DNA of 64,000 nucleotides from Dreissena polymorpha (lineage: Eukaryota > Mollusca > Bivalvia > Myida > Dreissenidae), in assembly GCF_020536995.1 (NCBI RefSeq), contig NC_068356.1, positions 82,910,683 to 82,974,682 on the forward strand, given 5' to 3'. The position numbers were made by a program, and so were the translations under genes. Under the pieces are notes generated by a model. The model made no database searches and was not told the DNA's origin. It saw only the letters and a list, made by a program, of their open reading frames with translations. Below, piece by piece: positions 22,184 to 35,143 of the stretch; the stretch's first letter is position 1; every line of letters starts with the position of its first letter.

Positions 22184-22705
22184 TATTAAAGGGATCTTTT
22201 CACGCTTTGGTAAATTGACAAAATTGAAAAAAGTTGTTTCAGATTCGCAAATTTTCGTTTTAGTTATGATATTTGTGAGGAAACAGTAATACTGAACATT
22301 TACCATGGTCTAATATAGCCATTATATGCATCTTTTGACGATTTTAAAACCTAAAAATTATAAAGCGTTGCAACGCGAAACGATTGAATAATTTGGAGAG
22401 TTCTGTTTTTGTCGTTAAATTTTGTGAAACTACGAAGATTGCTTATATAAGGTATAAAATACTTCAAGTATATGTACTCGGCGGAATAGCTCAGTAGGCT
22501 AGAGCGTTTTTACTTCAGGACTCTGGCAGGACTCCAGGGGTCACTGGTTCGAAACCTGGTCCGGGCAATGTTCTTTTCCTTTTTTTAATTTTATTCTTGA
22601 TTTTTTACTGGAGCTTTTACGATCCAATGTTTACATTTATCAATATAAAGCATTTAATGATTAAGGTAAAAAATGCCAAAATCTGTGAAAAGGCCCCTTT
22701 AATAA
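22184..22705. mobile_element. TIR element carrying a tRNA-like segment
   Basis: Terminal repeats TTAAAGGGATCTTTTCAC (22186) and its complement GTGAAAAGGCCCCTTTAA (ends about 22702) are flanked by TA on both sides. Near the middle (about 22481-22567, plus strand) is a tRNA-like block: 'TAGCTCAGTAGGCTAGAGCG' as box A and GGTTCGAAACC as box B, with a matching 3' half. I know elements of this shape (TIR ends plus internal tRNA-like promoter) from bivalve genomes. No protein. A real tRNA is unlikely because the anticodon arm is long and irregular. Confidence 0.75.
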
Positions 22706-23270
22706 CATCGGTCCATTCATTTGGAACGTTGTATTGGGTTATGTTTAGATTAAGTATGTGATTATGACCACAGTTGTTCATACATTATATTGATGATGTT
22801 GATGATAGTGGTCATAATGATATCCATTGTAAGAACGACGGTGACGATGATTACTATGCATGTTCTATTAAGTTGATGATAATAATGATTTTTATGTTAA
22901 ATATGATGACAACTGTAAGCTATGATGATGATGTTGGACGGATAACAGAGAATGATCGAGCAATTATGAAATGGACAGCATGACCGTCTTCTGATTATTC
23001 GCGATATGTTTTATAAAAATGAAGTTGGCTGAATTGAATACGTGATACCACTAAAATGCTGTCATGATATCATGTGTGTATGTATGTTTGTGTGTAATCA
23101 TAATACTTTATGTGTTAATCACTATGTTGTGTGTCTATAGCTATATGGCGTGTGTTAACAACGGAACTTTGTGTGTACATGTATATATATTTATGTCGAT
23201 TGTTTAGTACTACCTTTAGTTTCTTTATAATGACAAGCTGTGTGGTGATAATGGTACATTGCATGTGTGT

Positions 23271-23690
23271 GAATAATGGTCTGTAGGCCTAATGCGTTTA
23301 TAAGGATATGATGTGGGTGAATAATGGTATGTAATGCGTTTATTATGATAGGATGTGGGTAAATAATGTTATGTAATTCGTTTATTAGGATATGATGTGG
23401 GTGAATAATAGTTTGTAATGCGTTTATTATGATATGATGTGGTGGAATAATGGTATGTAATTCGTTTATTAGGATATGATGTTGGGGAATAATGGTATGT
23501 AATACGTTTATTATGATATGATGTGGGAGAATAATGGTATATAATGCGTTTATTATTATATGATGTGGATGAATAATGGTATGTAATGCATTTATTGAGA
23601 TATGATGTGGGTGTATAATGGTATGTTATACGTTTATTATGATAATATATGGGTGATAAATGGTATGTAATGCGTTTCTTATGATTTGCT
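23271..23690. repeat. 42-bp minisatellite, ~10 copies
   Basis: Unit 'GATATGATGTGGGTGAATAA' + 'TGGTATGTAATGCGTTTATTAT', period about 42 bases, with substitutions between units. Open frames through it (for example 23626-23826 minus) are repeat artefacts. Confidence 0.85.
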
Positions 23691-25484
23691 GTTGGTAAAT
23701 AACCATATGTTTGTTTGATATGCAGGAATGTTGAAGGTGAACAATTGTGTGTCTTGTGGTTATTAAGGTATGTTGTTTGTTTATAATGGGCTTATGTTTG
23801 TTTATTGTGATGTATTTTGTGTTCATAATGGATGAGATTGTATTTTAATGGTATGTTGTGTTTATATCAATGACTGTTTTGTAGTTATATTAATGTTCGA
23901 TGCACGTATTTTAGGATGCAGTGTGGTTATTATGGTAATCTGTAGTTGCATATATATGATCAGCATTATACTTCATTGTGAATCTATGTCTGCACTTCAT
24001 GATGATAATACGTTTTGAGTTTATAATTCAAAAGCTTGAGCCATGTAGAATGAGTTAGGACAGTGTGAGGTAAGCCGTACATGAATTAGGAATGTGTCGT
24101 TCACTGGATTTTGAACATGTGGCGTGCATGGATTTCTTGGTCAGGGCATTTTCCAAGTTTCTATTTAATGCTTGAACTTGTAGAAGTTGTTTACTTAAAT
24201 AACTTAGAACATACTCCTGCAATAAAACTGGCTGCGTTCAAGAACAAATAACTTAGGAACTTGCAAATTACTGGGCATGACAAATATGTCTTTCATATCT
24301 ACACTTCAGTGGTATGACATATGTAACATTTTAATTCAAAGGCTTGAGAAATGAACAAGTACGTCGGGAACAAAACTCAAAAACGTGCGGAATACTGGGT
24401 GTAAAAAATGTGCCTTTTACATCATCAATTTATGGTGATGACATATTTGTAAATGTAGTTCAATCGTTTGAGAAACGTAGAGACTATTTTCTCCACAAAC
24501 GTAAAACACTTTATGTGGACAGATAAAAAACACCAAGTATCAAACCAACTGACCAACCGAACGAACGACGTGACTGCTTTGTTCTTCGTCACAAACTCAG
24601 TTTGCGGGGGGTATGATGAAAAGTATAATCGTCAACAGAAGAAAGGCCACGCCCGTATTAATAAACATACATAATTATTTATCATTATGAATAGCATTAA
24701 TCATACTAATTGACCACTAGATAAGTGCTCATCCATGACTAAGTCTATAATCCAATCAATTAAATGCAAACTCTTTGAAAGCTACACCCAACAAAAGTTA
24801 TAACTTGCGTAATGCATATTTTAGGAATCCTAGCAAATATTTATATTAGGATTTCCATCAGTCTAAAAATAGATCATAGGTAAAACACGGTCTCCTGTTT
24901 AATCATATACACACATTCTTAAATAGAAAATATATCCCAATACCCAATAGATTTTTCTGTGTTAAACTTTTAATCGCAATTAATGCCATAAAACAATACA
25001 CTGATATTTATGTTGAACTGTAAAGATTAAAGGTACTGCCAATTGTAAGGTTCTAAATAAGAAAATAAAAATAGGTGTTCAAATATCCGCTCCGATATTA
25101 TGATTCATTTTAATAGATTACTAACACGCTAGATAATCTAAATATTAATAGTTTACCTTCAAATATTACTGTTTCCAACTCATTTTGTACGATAAAGTTG
25201 CATTAGCTACCTACTTTCGAATTAAATTTATTTCCGATTTGTTGATGTGCAATATGTTCGGCGGACAAGCTTAGTTACTGTAACCATATGTAAACATACC
25301 GTGACGTCACTACTTTACAATTAACTGCTACTTAAGTAGGTTTACTGTTTGATTAACTGGATCTTTGGATATAATGGGTTACTATTGAATACTGTCTTTC
25401 AATACACCAGTTCAGAAGCAGACTCTATGGAACGCTCGTCTGTCTCCTGTTGACTATTGATATATCGGCTGTTTCATTGAAATG

Positions 25485-25950
25485 ATGTGGGTTTAAATCA
25501 TATGCCATAGTATGATGTGTGTTTATATGGTATGATGTGTGTTCGTGATGGTATGCTGAGTGTTTGTGATAATATGATTTGTGTTTGTGACGATGTGCTG
25601 TGTGTTTGCCATAGTCTGTTGTGTGTCTGTTATGGTATGTTGTGTGTTTGTCATGGCATGATGTGTGTGTGACATTGTATGCTGTGTGTTTGTGATGGTA
25701 CGCTGTGTGTTTGTGATTATATGCTGTGAGTTTTACTGAAATGGTGTTGGTTTAAATCATATGAGATGTGCTTGTAATGGTATGCTGTGTGCTTGCCATA
25801 GTATGGTGTGTGTATGTGATGGTATGCTGTGTGTTTGTGATGGTATGCTGTGTTTTGTCATAGTACGCTAAGTGTTTTTCATGGTATTCTGTGTTTTCGT
25901 CATGGTATGCTATGTGTTGATTACAATTTGCTGTGTGTTTGTTGTACTAA
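25485..25950. repeat. GT-rich ~21-bp minisatellite
   Basis: Irregular array of 'GTATGCTGTGTGTTTGTGAT' units (about 20 copies with substitutions and indels) between copies A and B of the segmental duplication. The strand bias (G/T on plus) is strong. Confidence 0.75.
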
Positions 25951-26002
25951 CCTGCGGGTTTATCTAACATGATTTAATTTTCATTCGCTGTCATGTAAGT
26001 CA

Positions 26003-27880
26003 AGTTTCCAGAAAATGTCGTTGCTATCAATGATTTTATGCAACTTGACGCAACGGAGCAACGCACGAACGCTACTGTGTTATGATTTGGGAACTTAATA
26101 ATGGGACTCATTAAACATGACAACTATATATTTACCTTTGTTAAAAGGCATGGCGGATGTGTTTTTCCCGAAGCTCTTACAATTGTAAGCTTTGATGATG
26201 ATGTTGGAGGGATAACATAGAGAATGATTGAGCAATTATAAAATAGACAGCTATGGAACGCTTCGACCGTCTTCTGTTTATTTGCGATATGTTTTATTGA
26301 AATGAAGTTGGTTACATTAGAATAAGTGATAACACTAAAATGTTGTCAATATATCATGTATGTATGTTTGTTTGTGTGTTTATCATACTATTATATGTGT
26401 TAATCACTATTGTGGTGTATTGTGTGATCATTATGTGAGAGGTTGTATTTTAATGGAATGTTGTTTTTATATTAAATACTATTTTGTGGTTATATTAATG
26501 TTAGGTGCACTTATTTTAGTATGCAGTGTGGTTATTATGGTAATCTGTAGTTTCATATATATGATCAGCATTATACTTCATTGTGAATCTCTGTCTGCAT
26601 TTCATGGTGATGATACGTTTTTAGGTTATAATTTAAACGCTTGAGACATATAGAATGAGTTAGAACAGTGTAAGTATAAGCGTACATAAATTAGGAATGT
26701 GTCGGTCACTGGGTATTGAACATGTGTCGTGCATGGATTTCTTATTCAGGGCATTTTCCAAAGTTCAAGAACAAATAACTTAGGAATTTGTAAATAACTG
26801 GGCATGAACAATGTGTCTTGCACATCTGCACTTCAATGGTATGACATATTTCACGTTCAATTCAAAGGCTTGAGAAATGGACAAGTACTTCAGGCACATA
26901 ACTGAAAAACGTGCGGAATACTGGTGTAAAAAAGGTGGCTTTTACATCATCACTTTAAGGTGATTGCATATTTTTAGTTGTAATTTAATCGTTTTAGAAA
27001 GGTAGAGGCTATTTGCTCCACAAACGTGTAACACTAAATATGTAGACAGATCGAAAACCAACCAAGAATCCAACAAACCGACCAACGGACCGAACGACGT
27101 GACTGCTTTTACCCCGTGTCAAACTCTGTTTGCGGGGGAAATGATGAAAATATCGATAATATAATCGTCGCCAGAAGATGGACCACGCTCTTCTAAATAA
27201 CCATACATAATTATTTAGCATTATGAATAGCGTTTATTATACTTAATGACCACCAGATAAGTGCTCATCATTGACTAAGTGTATAATGAAATCAATTAAA
27301 TGCAGACCCTTTGCAAGTTACAATCAACAAAAGTTATAACTTGCGTAATACATATTTTAGGAATCCCAGCAACTATTTATATACGTCTAAAAATACATCA
27401 TGGGAAAAACACTTACGGTCTCTTGTTTACTCATATATAGCACTTACTCAACTTAAATTATATACACACACTCTTAAATATCCCAATACCTTATCGATTT
27501 TTTTGTCTTTAACTTTTACTCGTAATTAGTGCTTTAAAACAATATACTGATATGTATGTTGAACTGCAAAGTTTAAATGTACTGGCAATTGTAAGGTTCT
27601 AAATAAGAAAATAAAAATATTTCCACAATTAGGCCTATGATTCATTTTGATAGATTACTAACTACCTAGTTAATCTTATAATATAAATAGTTTACTTTCA
27701 AATATTACTGTTTCCAACTCATTTTACGACAAAGTTGCATTAACTACACGTACCTACTTTCGAATTAAATTTTAGTCCGATTTGTTGATGTGCAATATGT
27801 TTGGCGGACGAGCTTAGTTACTGTAACCATACGACTGTAAACATACCGTGACGTCGCTACTTTACAATTAACTGCGTCTT
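26003..27880. repeat. Tandem segmental duplication, copy B (internally deleted)
   Basis: Follows copy A in the same orientation. It jumps from the equivalent of 21560 (CCCGAAGCT at 26167-26175) to the equivalent of 22909, so it lacks most of receptor exon 1, its start codon, the 5' flank and the tRNA-like MITE. It keeps only the last dozen or so codons of exon 1 and its splice donor. The minisatellite of copy A is reduced here. Both copies end near 'ACTTTACAATTAACTGC'. Confidence 0.8.
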
Positions 27881-28135
27881 TAGATCAATAAATCCAAATC
27901 ATGGGTTTCTTTTAACTTGGTTTATGTGCTGATATTTACATACCATATCTTTCAGTATACTATATATACAGAAAGTAACGCAAGAAATATGTAAACGTGC
28001 AGCAATATAGTTTGAAAAGCATATGGCACTACGTTGAATAAAAATATGCAACTTATAAAATTAATTTATGTTAAAACGAACTAAATTATTAACCAATTCA
28101 ATTAAATCATTACTAAGTGTTTATTTTCTTAATAG

Positions 28136-28358
28136 ATTCACTGAGTTCCACTGTGTTTATGTTGTATTTTACATCACATATTTTATTTCATATGTCGACG
28201 AAAATGAAAACATAGACGATTTAGCTGTCTATGATGCTGCTGATTATGATGAGCATATACATGAACCAACTGTTGAGGAAAGTGTTCATCGTTTTCTAGA
28301 CAACGAGACAACAAGTGTAATCAATATTGGAGACCTGACAGCAAATCCAGAAGTTTAG
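28136..28358 (+). CDS. Possible 3'-terminal exon of an unrecognised gene
   Basis: After the acceptor-like 'TTTATTTTCTTAATAG' (ends 28135) a frame reads FTEFHCVYVVFYITYFISYV, a hydrophobic, membrane-segment-like stretch, then an acidic tail DENENIDDLAVYDAADYDEH and IHEPTVEESVHRFLDNETTS, stop TAG at 28356. AATAAA lies about 50 bases on (28410). Composition is far more protein-like than neighbouring noise. No family is recognised and no upstream exon was found in the preceding repeats, so it may be the orphaned last exon of a gene broken by the duplication, or a small gene of its own. Confidence 0.35.
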
Positions 28359-28769
28359 AGAAACCGAGCATTGAATTGTAAACATGTATGTTTGCGAATA
28401 CTGTTTACTAATAAAGCGTTGATGAATTCAATATAAGGGTCCAAAGGACTTGATATACATGCCAGATCGCATGCAAGTGATGTGATAAGTCGTGTTGCTG
28501 TTTATTGATTTGTTCATTGGTGAATTACACGGTACGACACAAACAAACCGTCTTAAATTCACATACATTATTGATATATCTCGTTACAAGTCTTCTATGC
28601 ATTTTTAAATAAAATGTAAAATATGAAGGTTTTGTAAATTTTAATTAAGTGCGAGAGTATGTACACGTACCCTGTCGCTGATACACCTGCTAATATACGA
28701 TTGCAATATTTTATTTACCGTTGTTAAGTGTGGCTTATAAAGCAGTATTCTCACATATAAATAATATCT

Positions 28770-31700
28770 TTTGTAAACGATTTTTAAAAGACGTTTTTAA
28801 AGAGGGCAATTTCACTACGGCTGATTTTGTTTTTTAATCGTTTCAATTGTTACTTAATGTACTATATACAGTTGTTATATGCACTTAATATCATCAATAT
28901 ATGATAATATATACTTATATATTCCAAACTTTTAAATATGTGAAATATTTTCAAAGACGGTCGTTATTAGAACTATGATTATTCATGCAAAGCATTGAAC
29001 GTTTGAAAATGTGTACATAGATAATGCTAAGTGATGTCATTCGGGTAAATGGACAAGAAAAATATGATAATAATTTAAATAAAAATTTCCCCAATTTATT
29101 AAACTTGATGCTTTAAGTTTGTATTATTACGCTGTAAGCCCTATTAATCAACTTTATTTTACATTAAATGCGTTAGTTCAATTTCAGACTAGATTTGTGT
29201 CATAGAGCTCACTGCAAAGATTATATGGTGAGAGCAACGAAACGACAACTCTGCCAGGAACTTGCAATATCAGCTGTTGATGAACTCGCATATAGTTTTC
29301 CTTAGACAGATTGAATATTTTCTGTAAGCTTTTGCGTTTAATTATCACTTATGCATTTTATGACTTGCGGGGATTGAACCGTTCAGTTAATTTCTTTTAA
29401 AATCGAATCATTATATTTTGTAAACGAAGTGAAGTGCAATTTTAAGAGCACATATTATTTTATCAATAACAACCTCACAGTTAATACTATTAGAAAAGCG
29501 CATCGCTACTGGCTACTGTCTTCTTCTTCTTTCATATAGAAGTACATCAAATGTCTGTGAAGCAGAAAACAACCTGCAACGCAAAGGAACAATACCGAGC
29601 AGACAGACGTTTGGTTGTTAAAATCGTTGGATGTTTACTGAGACTTCTGTGATTGCACAATTAAAAGTAAAACTAAATAGGAGAGCGCAAAAAACATAAG
29701 AAGGGAATAAATACATGTGCACCTGTACATGGACTACTATTTCTCGTGCCTGACCAAAAGGGCCAACAACGCTAACCCTGAGTGTTCGTGAAAATCTTGT
29801 TGAGAGCGTGTTCGATTCTGAAAGATTTTTTCTATTATAAGTTTTATACATAGGCTCTTTTGACGTTTTATAAAGCGATATGCTTTTCTTGTTTTCGTCC
29901 ATCCTGCTCGAATAGATATGCTCCGGTTCATTCGTCGGGTCATTGCTGATCTTGAATAGCACATTCAGTCTGCCAGTTATGGTCTATGGCATACAGCTAG
30001 GTGTACGACCCTTGATATATGTCGTTTCGGAGTAGGTATTTGGTGTCGTAAGATGTCGTCTTGTTTATTTATTGTCGACAAGGCGGAAACCCATCCGAAT
30101 AGCGGTCTCCCACTTCTCCAAAGTAACATAAAGATAGGGTTTTGGTTTCGTTGTCCTTAATGAGAGGCGTGGATTTTTGACTGTCGCTGTTAAGAAATTT
30201 AGACTCTTTTCTATACAAATTCGTAAAATGTTCTTGATGAAACGCGACTTTTGTCGAATATTCGTTTCAATTTTTATGTACATATTCGGGTAGTATTTTA
30301 CTGAACAATTACATTTTAGCACGTTATAAATGTCGACGGAACGACAAAAAAAGATAAGATAAGCCATATCTTCGTCGCGACGAAATAATGAGGAAGTTTT
30401 AAACCGTGAAATCACTAGTTTATGCGATTAGTCAGAATACAAAGAATCGGTTGAATAACATTTCTTATGTTACCTAACGTAGGTTTAATCTTGGATTGAT
30501 GTTTTTTTTATTGAATGAATTATTATTCATTTTTTTCTTTAAATTATTGAATACGGAAGCAAACTTTATGTAATATCGTCACATTCATTGTGGCAATCGA
30601 TCTCAAAATATGCCAAAGTTCAAATGCTGTCAATATGCTTTACACACCTAATGAATTTAAAGTGTTTGAGGATCGTTTGACTTTGATCTGTCTTATCTGC
30701 ATATGGGCAACCTGATGAAGTGCGTGGTGTCGATTATTGCCAACCAATGATAATGTTCATGCAATATATATTAAAACGTTTATATGACAGCAATTCAATT
30801 CCTTGTGGTGTATGCGATTCACAATTAGCTGCGCTCTACTGTGAACTATGCAAACAGCATTTGTGTTTTGCATGCGAATGGTACCATGGACGATTTCTTG
30901 TCACCAGATATCATTCAACTGTGTCATGCAAACAATATAATATCTACTTAGAATTTACTCACCGTTCGAATTACGTGACAACACTTGCTCAGGAAGGACA
31001 CATGACATTATCTGGATGCGATTGCTCATACAACCATAGCCATAAAAGTTCGCTAAAATGTCAATATCGTTCAATAGTTTTGGGTGCTGCAAGAAATACT
31101 ACCGATTTTTATTTTTTTGACATGAGTATTCACTTCATATCACGTTTTGAAAGGCTCTATTGTTTTCAAAATCCATGAGCGAGAAATCATGCGCGTACAA
31201 CTTAAGTTCGACGATTTGTTGTATAGGCGATCATTTTAAATCGTCTCGGACATAGGCATGAACGCTATCTGGATAACTGCTGGGACGAACACGGTGTATA
31301 AATTGAACTATGAAACCAAGCAACTATACGTTTCTTTTAAGGCACAAGGATTAGCGTTTGTCATGGTATTGCCATGTTTGATGGCGGAATAGCTATAAGA
31401 GTCCGCTGTGAAACGGTCTATGAACAACCAGAATGGCAAATTCAGTTGATCACGCTTTGGGGGGAACTTCAACGACAACTTATTGGCAAAAATAGAAAGT
31501 TCGTTTTTAAAAAGCCCGAGTACTTGGCATCAAATGTAGCACCGGATATTCTATACATTTCAGACGGTGAAGCCAACGCTGTGTTTGCAATAAACCCACG
31601 TAGCTACGTTGTTTTCGTATTCACTTCTATAAATATGTTTGCTCCGAGCGGTCTGTCGATAGATTTGGAAGGGCATATTTACGTGGCCTGTGAGGTGTAA

Positions 31701-31960
31701 TACAGATTCACAAAGACGGAAACGAGAGCAGATTCGTTGTAAGGCTAAAATATAATAAACCAGGCATTTAAACAACCTTCTTTGACAGAAAGCTGAATTG
31801 CCTTGTAGTTTTCCAAGACATGACAGCATTAAGTATTTGTAAATTTACAGAGCAGTTGATACATGAACAAGATAAAGAGACCAAAAACTTAAGTCTTTTG
31901 CAAGAATAAAAACACCTACTAGGATGTACTATAAATCTTAAGAAATATATTTTTAACATC
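28770..31960. repeat. Tandem duplicated block, copy 1 (with dead B-box/NHL gene)
   Basis: Aligns in order with 32450-37890: 'CTGATTTTGTTTTTTAATCG' (28822) with its relative at 32492; 'TATATGGTGAGAGCAACG' (29223) with 32758; 'GAATAGATATGCTCCGGTTC' (29911) with 33636; 'TAGTATTTTACTGAAC' (30291) with 34244; then the two B-box/NHL genes. A minus-strand frame at 30065-30415 is open in this copy but not preserved in copy 2, so I do not call it a gene. Confidence 0.75.
30720..31911 (+). pseudogene. Broken B-box/NHL gene, paralogue of the 36664 gene
   Basis: Segment 1 (30720-31178) keeps the whole zinc-binding pattern CGVCDSQLAALYCELCKQHL...CFACEWYHG...RYHS but loses frame afterwards. Segment 2 (about 31239-31360) reads SDIGMNAIWITAGTNTVYKL. 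Segment 3 (31374-31700) has KKPEYLASNVAPDILYISDG and LSIDLEGHIYVACE, ending in a stop where the paralogue continues VIQIHKDCG. The remaining stretch to 31911 still resembles TVFFDRKLNCIVIFG with further disruptions. At least three frame breaks and a stop. The N-terminal membrane anchor of the intact copy is not preserved. The strict survival of the zinc ligands suggests loss of function is not very old. Confidence 0.8.
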
Positions 31961-34713
31961 ACAATCTCGAACTTTTATGTTATAAAGTTCATATTGAAGC
32001 TGTCATTAACGTTGTTAATTTGTTTCCGGATTCCTCGCAACCATTGCTTTTAATGTTTGTTCTAAACATATATGTTTTTATTTATATTTCTGTTACTTAA
32101 ACAAGAAAGCTATTTTAAACTAAGTGTATTGACTGAAAATTGTATTGTGTTTGTCATCCGTCTTTGACCATATTATATAATCTCTAGAAGCATTGAATTA
32201 TAATATTATCGTAATAAACTATCTGACACATATGTCGCCTTCGTTTTATAGACCAAAAAATGTTTTAATAGCATTATGGAGTTGAATATTCAGTCGTATG
32301 CAATTAAATCAATAAATACTTACGAATTTACGGTTGCAGCCCCAACATGTTAGCGTTTTATATTTAAAAATGAATAATTCCATTGCTGATGGGTCTTCGT
32401 ATTTACATGTTTGATTTATTTTCAATTATAAAAAAAAACGATGCAATTTGTAACGAGTAATCATGAGTTAACAGAGCATATTCGCAAAAACTGATTTTGT
32501 GTTTCTAAATCGTTTAAATTGTTTTTAATTGCACAATATAAACCGTTATGTTCGCATATACTATGCAAGCTGATTTCATCCGCGTGAATGCAAAAGAAAA
32601 ATTATTTCAATAATACAAATCATTGTTCTCCAATAAAGTATATGTTAAAAATGTTGATTTGGACTTTTTATGTCGTCAGCTTTAACATTCAATTATATGG
32701 TACGATACATGCATCGGTTCCGTTTGGACTAGGTACTTGTCAGAGGGCTTCACTACTATATGGTGAGAACAACGGACGACAACTCTTTCTGGGAGATTTG
32801 CGACTTAAGATGTCAGTTTATTTTCTGTCTTCTTTCAAGTTTCACAATCACTTATATTGTCCTTTCGTCTTTAATTTAGAAGTCCTTCAATGTTCAGCAA
32901 CCAGCTAACCGATTGGTATGCCCAATCAAATGTATCTACTTAAAAGTGTACATTGACTTCTATTTTAGCGTCAACTGGCTGTTATAATTATATTTATTTG
33001 AAAAAAGAGAGACTTATTTGCAACTATTTGAATTGTACTATTTTACGTGTCTATATAGACATACAAATCCAATCATTGTACTTTGGCCTGTAACAATCTT
33101 ATTGCGATTTTTTTCCTGTATCACACGTCTGATTTGTCTGTTAAGCTAATTAATAAAGACGAGATAAAAGTGGTACTCGTTTTGGTTTCATTTCATCGTT
33201 CCTCAGAAAGTTGCAACTCTCGTGCTCTCGGCTGTCTATACTTATACAGTATTTTTTATAGTTATTACATTGACGTGTTTTCTTTTTTTACTGCTATTTC
33301 AGTTGATGTTTTATGAAATATGGTTAAATGATCAAGTTTGAATAATCCTGGGATTCGCCCAAGGGTTTGAGCTCCTTAATTCCGGTTTGAATCCCAATTT
33401 TGCATTGGCCGTTCAAAGATGGTGAGCCAGTTTAGTTTTTTCATGTTTGAGCATTTGGTAAGTACATTTGTGTCTTGTTTGTTTTATTGGTGTTTTACCT
33501 TAATGTTTGGTAATCAGTACTTTGCCATAAATATAGGAACACACTGTGGGGCAATGGTTTTGTCTCCTTCTCGTGCAGTTGAAGTTTTACTTCATGAGCA
33601 TATGCTCTTTACTCGTTTTCGATCCAGCCTGCGGGAATGAATATGCTCTGGTTCATACACAATGATTTTGGTGATCTTAAATAGCGCATTGAGTCTGCCA
33701 GTTATTTTGTGCTGAAGTGATTGTCCTCCAATTTTATCGAGTGTCTTAGGCACAAAACTTAGTGTTCGATCTTTGGTAGGTGACAAAGCGACACGTTTTA
33801 CGTTGGGTTTGTTCCATTACAAGGCATATTACACATTTGTTGGCTCCTAGCTTGAAGTGGTGAGTCTGGCGGTTGTGTTCGGTAGATTGATCCGTTACCA
33901 CACGCATATGCTTTGTCAATGTGTGTTTCTCCTTCCATGACTAAAACTCTTAGATATTTGCTGCTGTCTTAAGTTGTATAAAATTATGTCGTTTTGAAGT
34001 TGATTTTGGATGTTGTTAGATGTTTCATTGTCTTATTTTTTGTCTGCATGTAGGAAACTGATCCGCTTAGAGGTCTCCTACTTCTCCACAAAGATATGGT
34101 GTTTTTAATTTGTCCTCAATAAGAAACGTGGTTTAGGCCGTCTCTGTAAAGTATGATCGAATATTTTAATTGCAACTTCATAGAAATACCAGCAAGAAAC
34201 GCTTTTTTTTTAAATGTTTGTCTCGTTTATATTTACATTTGTGTAGTATTTTACTGAACCAATATATCTAATCACGTGATAAATTTCGACAGAACGGCAA
34301 AACGGATAAGATAAAGAAAATTTTCTTCTCGACAAAATAATGCAGAAGTTGTAAACCGATTAATCAGTAGTGTACGCGACTATTCATATTATGAAGAATA
34401 GGTGTTTTTTTTTTTGAACGGATCTGTCCTTATGTCGGTTTAATTTTTAATGTTGTATTCGATAGATTGTTTGGATTGAATGGATAACAATTAAATATTT
34501 TCTTTAAAAATCCAACTCAGAAGAACACTAAATTGACAAATCTTTAAAATCTTAAAGGGTGATCTGAAAATAAAAGAAAAGAACACTAAATAAATTAAAT
34601 TAATATAATAGCACTAAATTCATGTTCAGAATACATTCCAAATTTGAATGTATAAAGCGACATTACAACTTCTGCTTATAATAAAAGCTATAAATAATAT
34701 AAGACTTACATAG

Positions 34714-35143
34714 TCAGAGGAGGTAATCACGTGACAAACAAGATGGCGACGTCCATGCCGAGGCAGGTATTTTTTATCGATTTATACCCTTTATTACTTG
34801 TATTATAATTTCTTATTCCGCTCACTTTCCAGCCATATTAGGATGAAAATTACTGGCTTTTATTTCATAGTGATATTCGCTCTATATCTCGACTTTACTC
34901 GATGCGAAATTTCTTAGCGGGATGACCTAATTAGGGCTCCACTTAGACAATTTTCACCGAGTATAGTCGAGATATGAAGCGAATTAAAATACGAAATAAA
35001 CGCTAATCATCGTTTTACTGATATGGCTGGAAAGTGAGCGTCATTTAAAACATAAACAGAAGTAATAAAGGGTATAACGGCGAAAAATGACTGTTTCGGC
35101 ATGGACGTCGCCATCTTGACTATCACGTGATTACCCCCTCTGA
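34714..35143. mobile_element. Palindromic MITE with TAG target duplication
   Basis: Ends TCAGAGGAGGTAATCACGTG and CACGTGATTACCCCCTCTGA, flanked on both sides by TAG (34711-34713, 35144-35146). The inner arms also pair: AAGATGGCGACGTCCATGCC with its complement near 35100, and the 'CTCACTTTCCAGCCATAT' region with 'ATATGGCTGGAAAGTGAG'. Almost the whole 430 bases fold on itself. A 3-base target duplication fits PIF/Harbinger-type elements (usually TWA) only loosely. Confidence 0.85.

Larger units (their letters stand above)
21389..25330. repeat. Tandem segmental duplication, copy A
   Basis: Three blocks align in order with 26003-27880: intron 1/exon 1 end ('GTTTCCAGAAAATGTCGTTG', 21389-21560); 'GATGATGATGTTGGA...' from 22909; and the stretches around 23930-24080, 24340-24620 and 24780-25325 ('CGATTTGTTGATGTGCAATA', 'GTGACGTCACTACTTTACAA'). 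Copy A retains exon 1 and the 5' flank of the receptor. Confidence 0.8.

Noticed and set aside
22481-22567. A functional tRNA gene
   Set aside because: Boxes A and B are present, but the anticodon arm is long and irregular and the block sits inside a TIR element; it is a tRNA-derived repeat.
23271-25950. CRISPR-like repeat arrays
   Set aside because: The repeats at 23271-23690 and 25485-25950 are contiguous minisatellites without unique spacers, in a eukaryotic genome.
30065-30415. 116-codon minus-strand frame
   Set aside because: The homologous stretch in the second tandem block (about 34040-34400) is not open and no domain is recognised, so it is probably chance.
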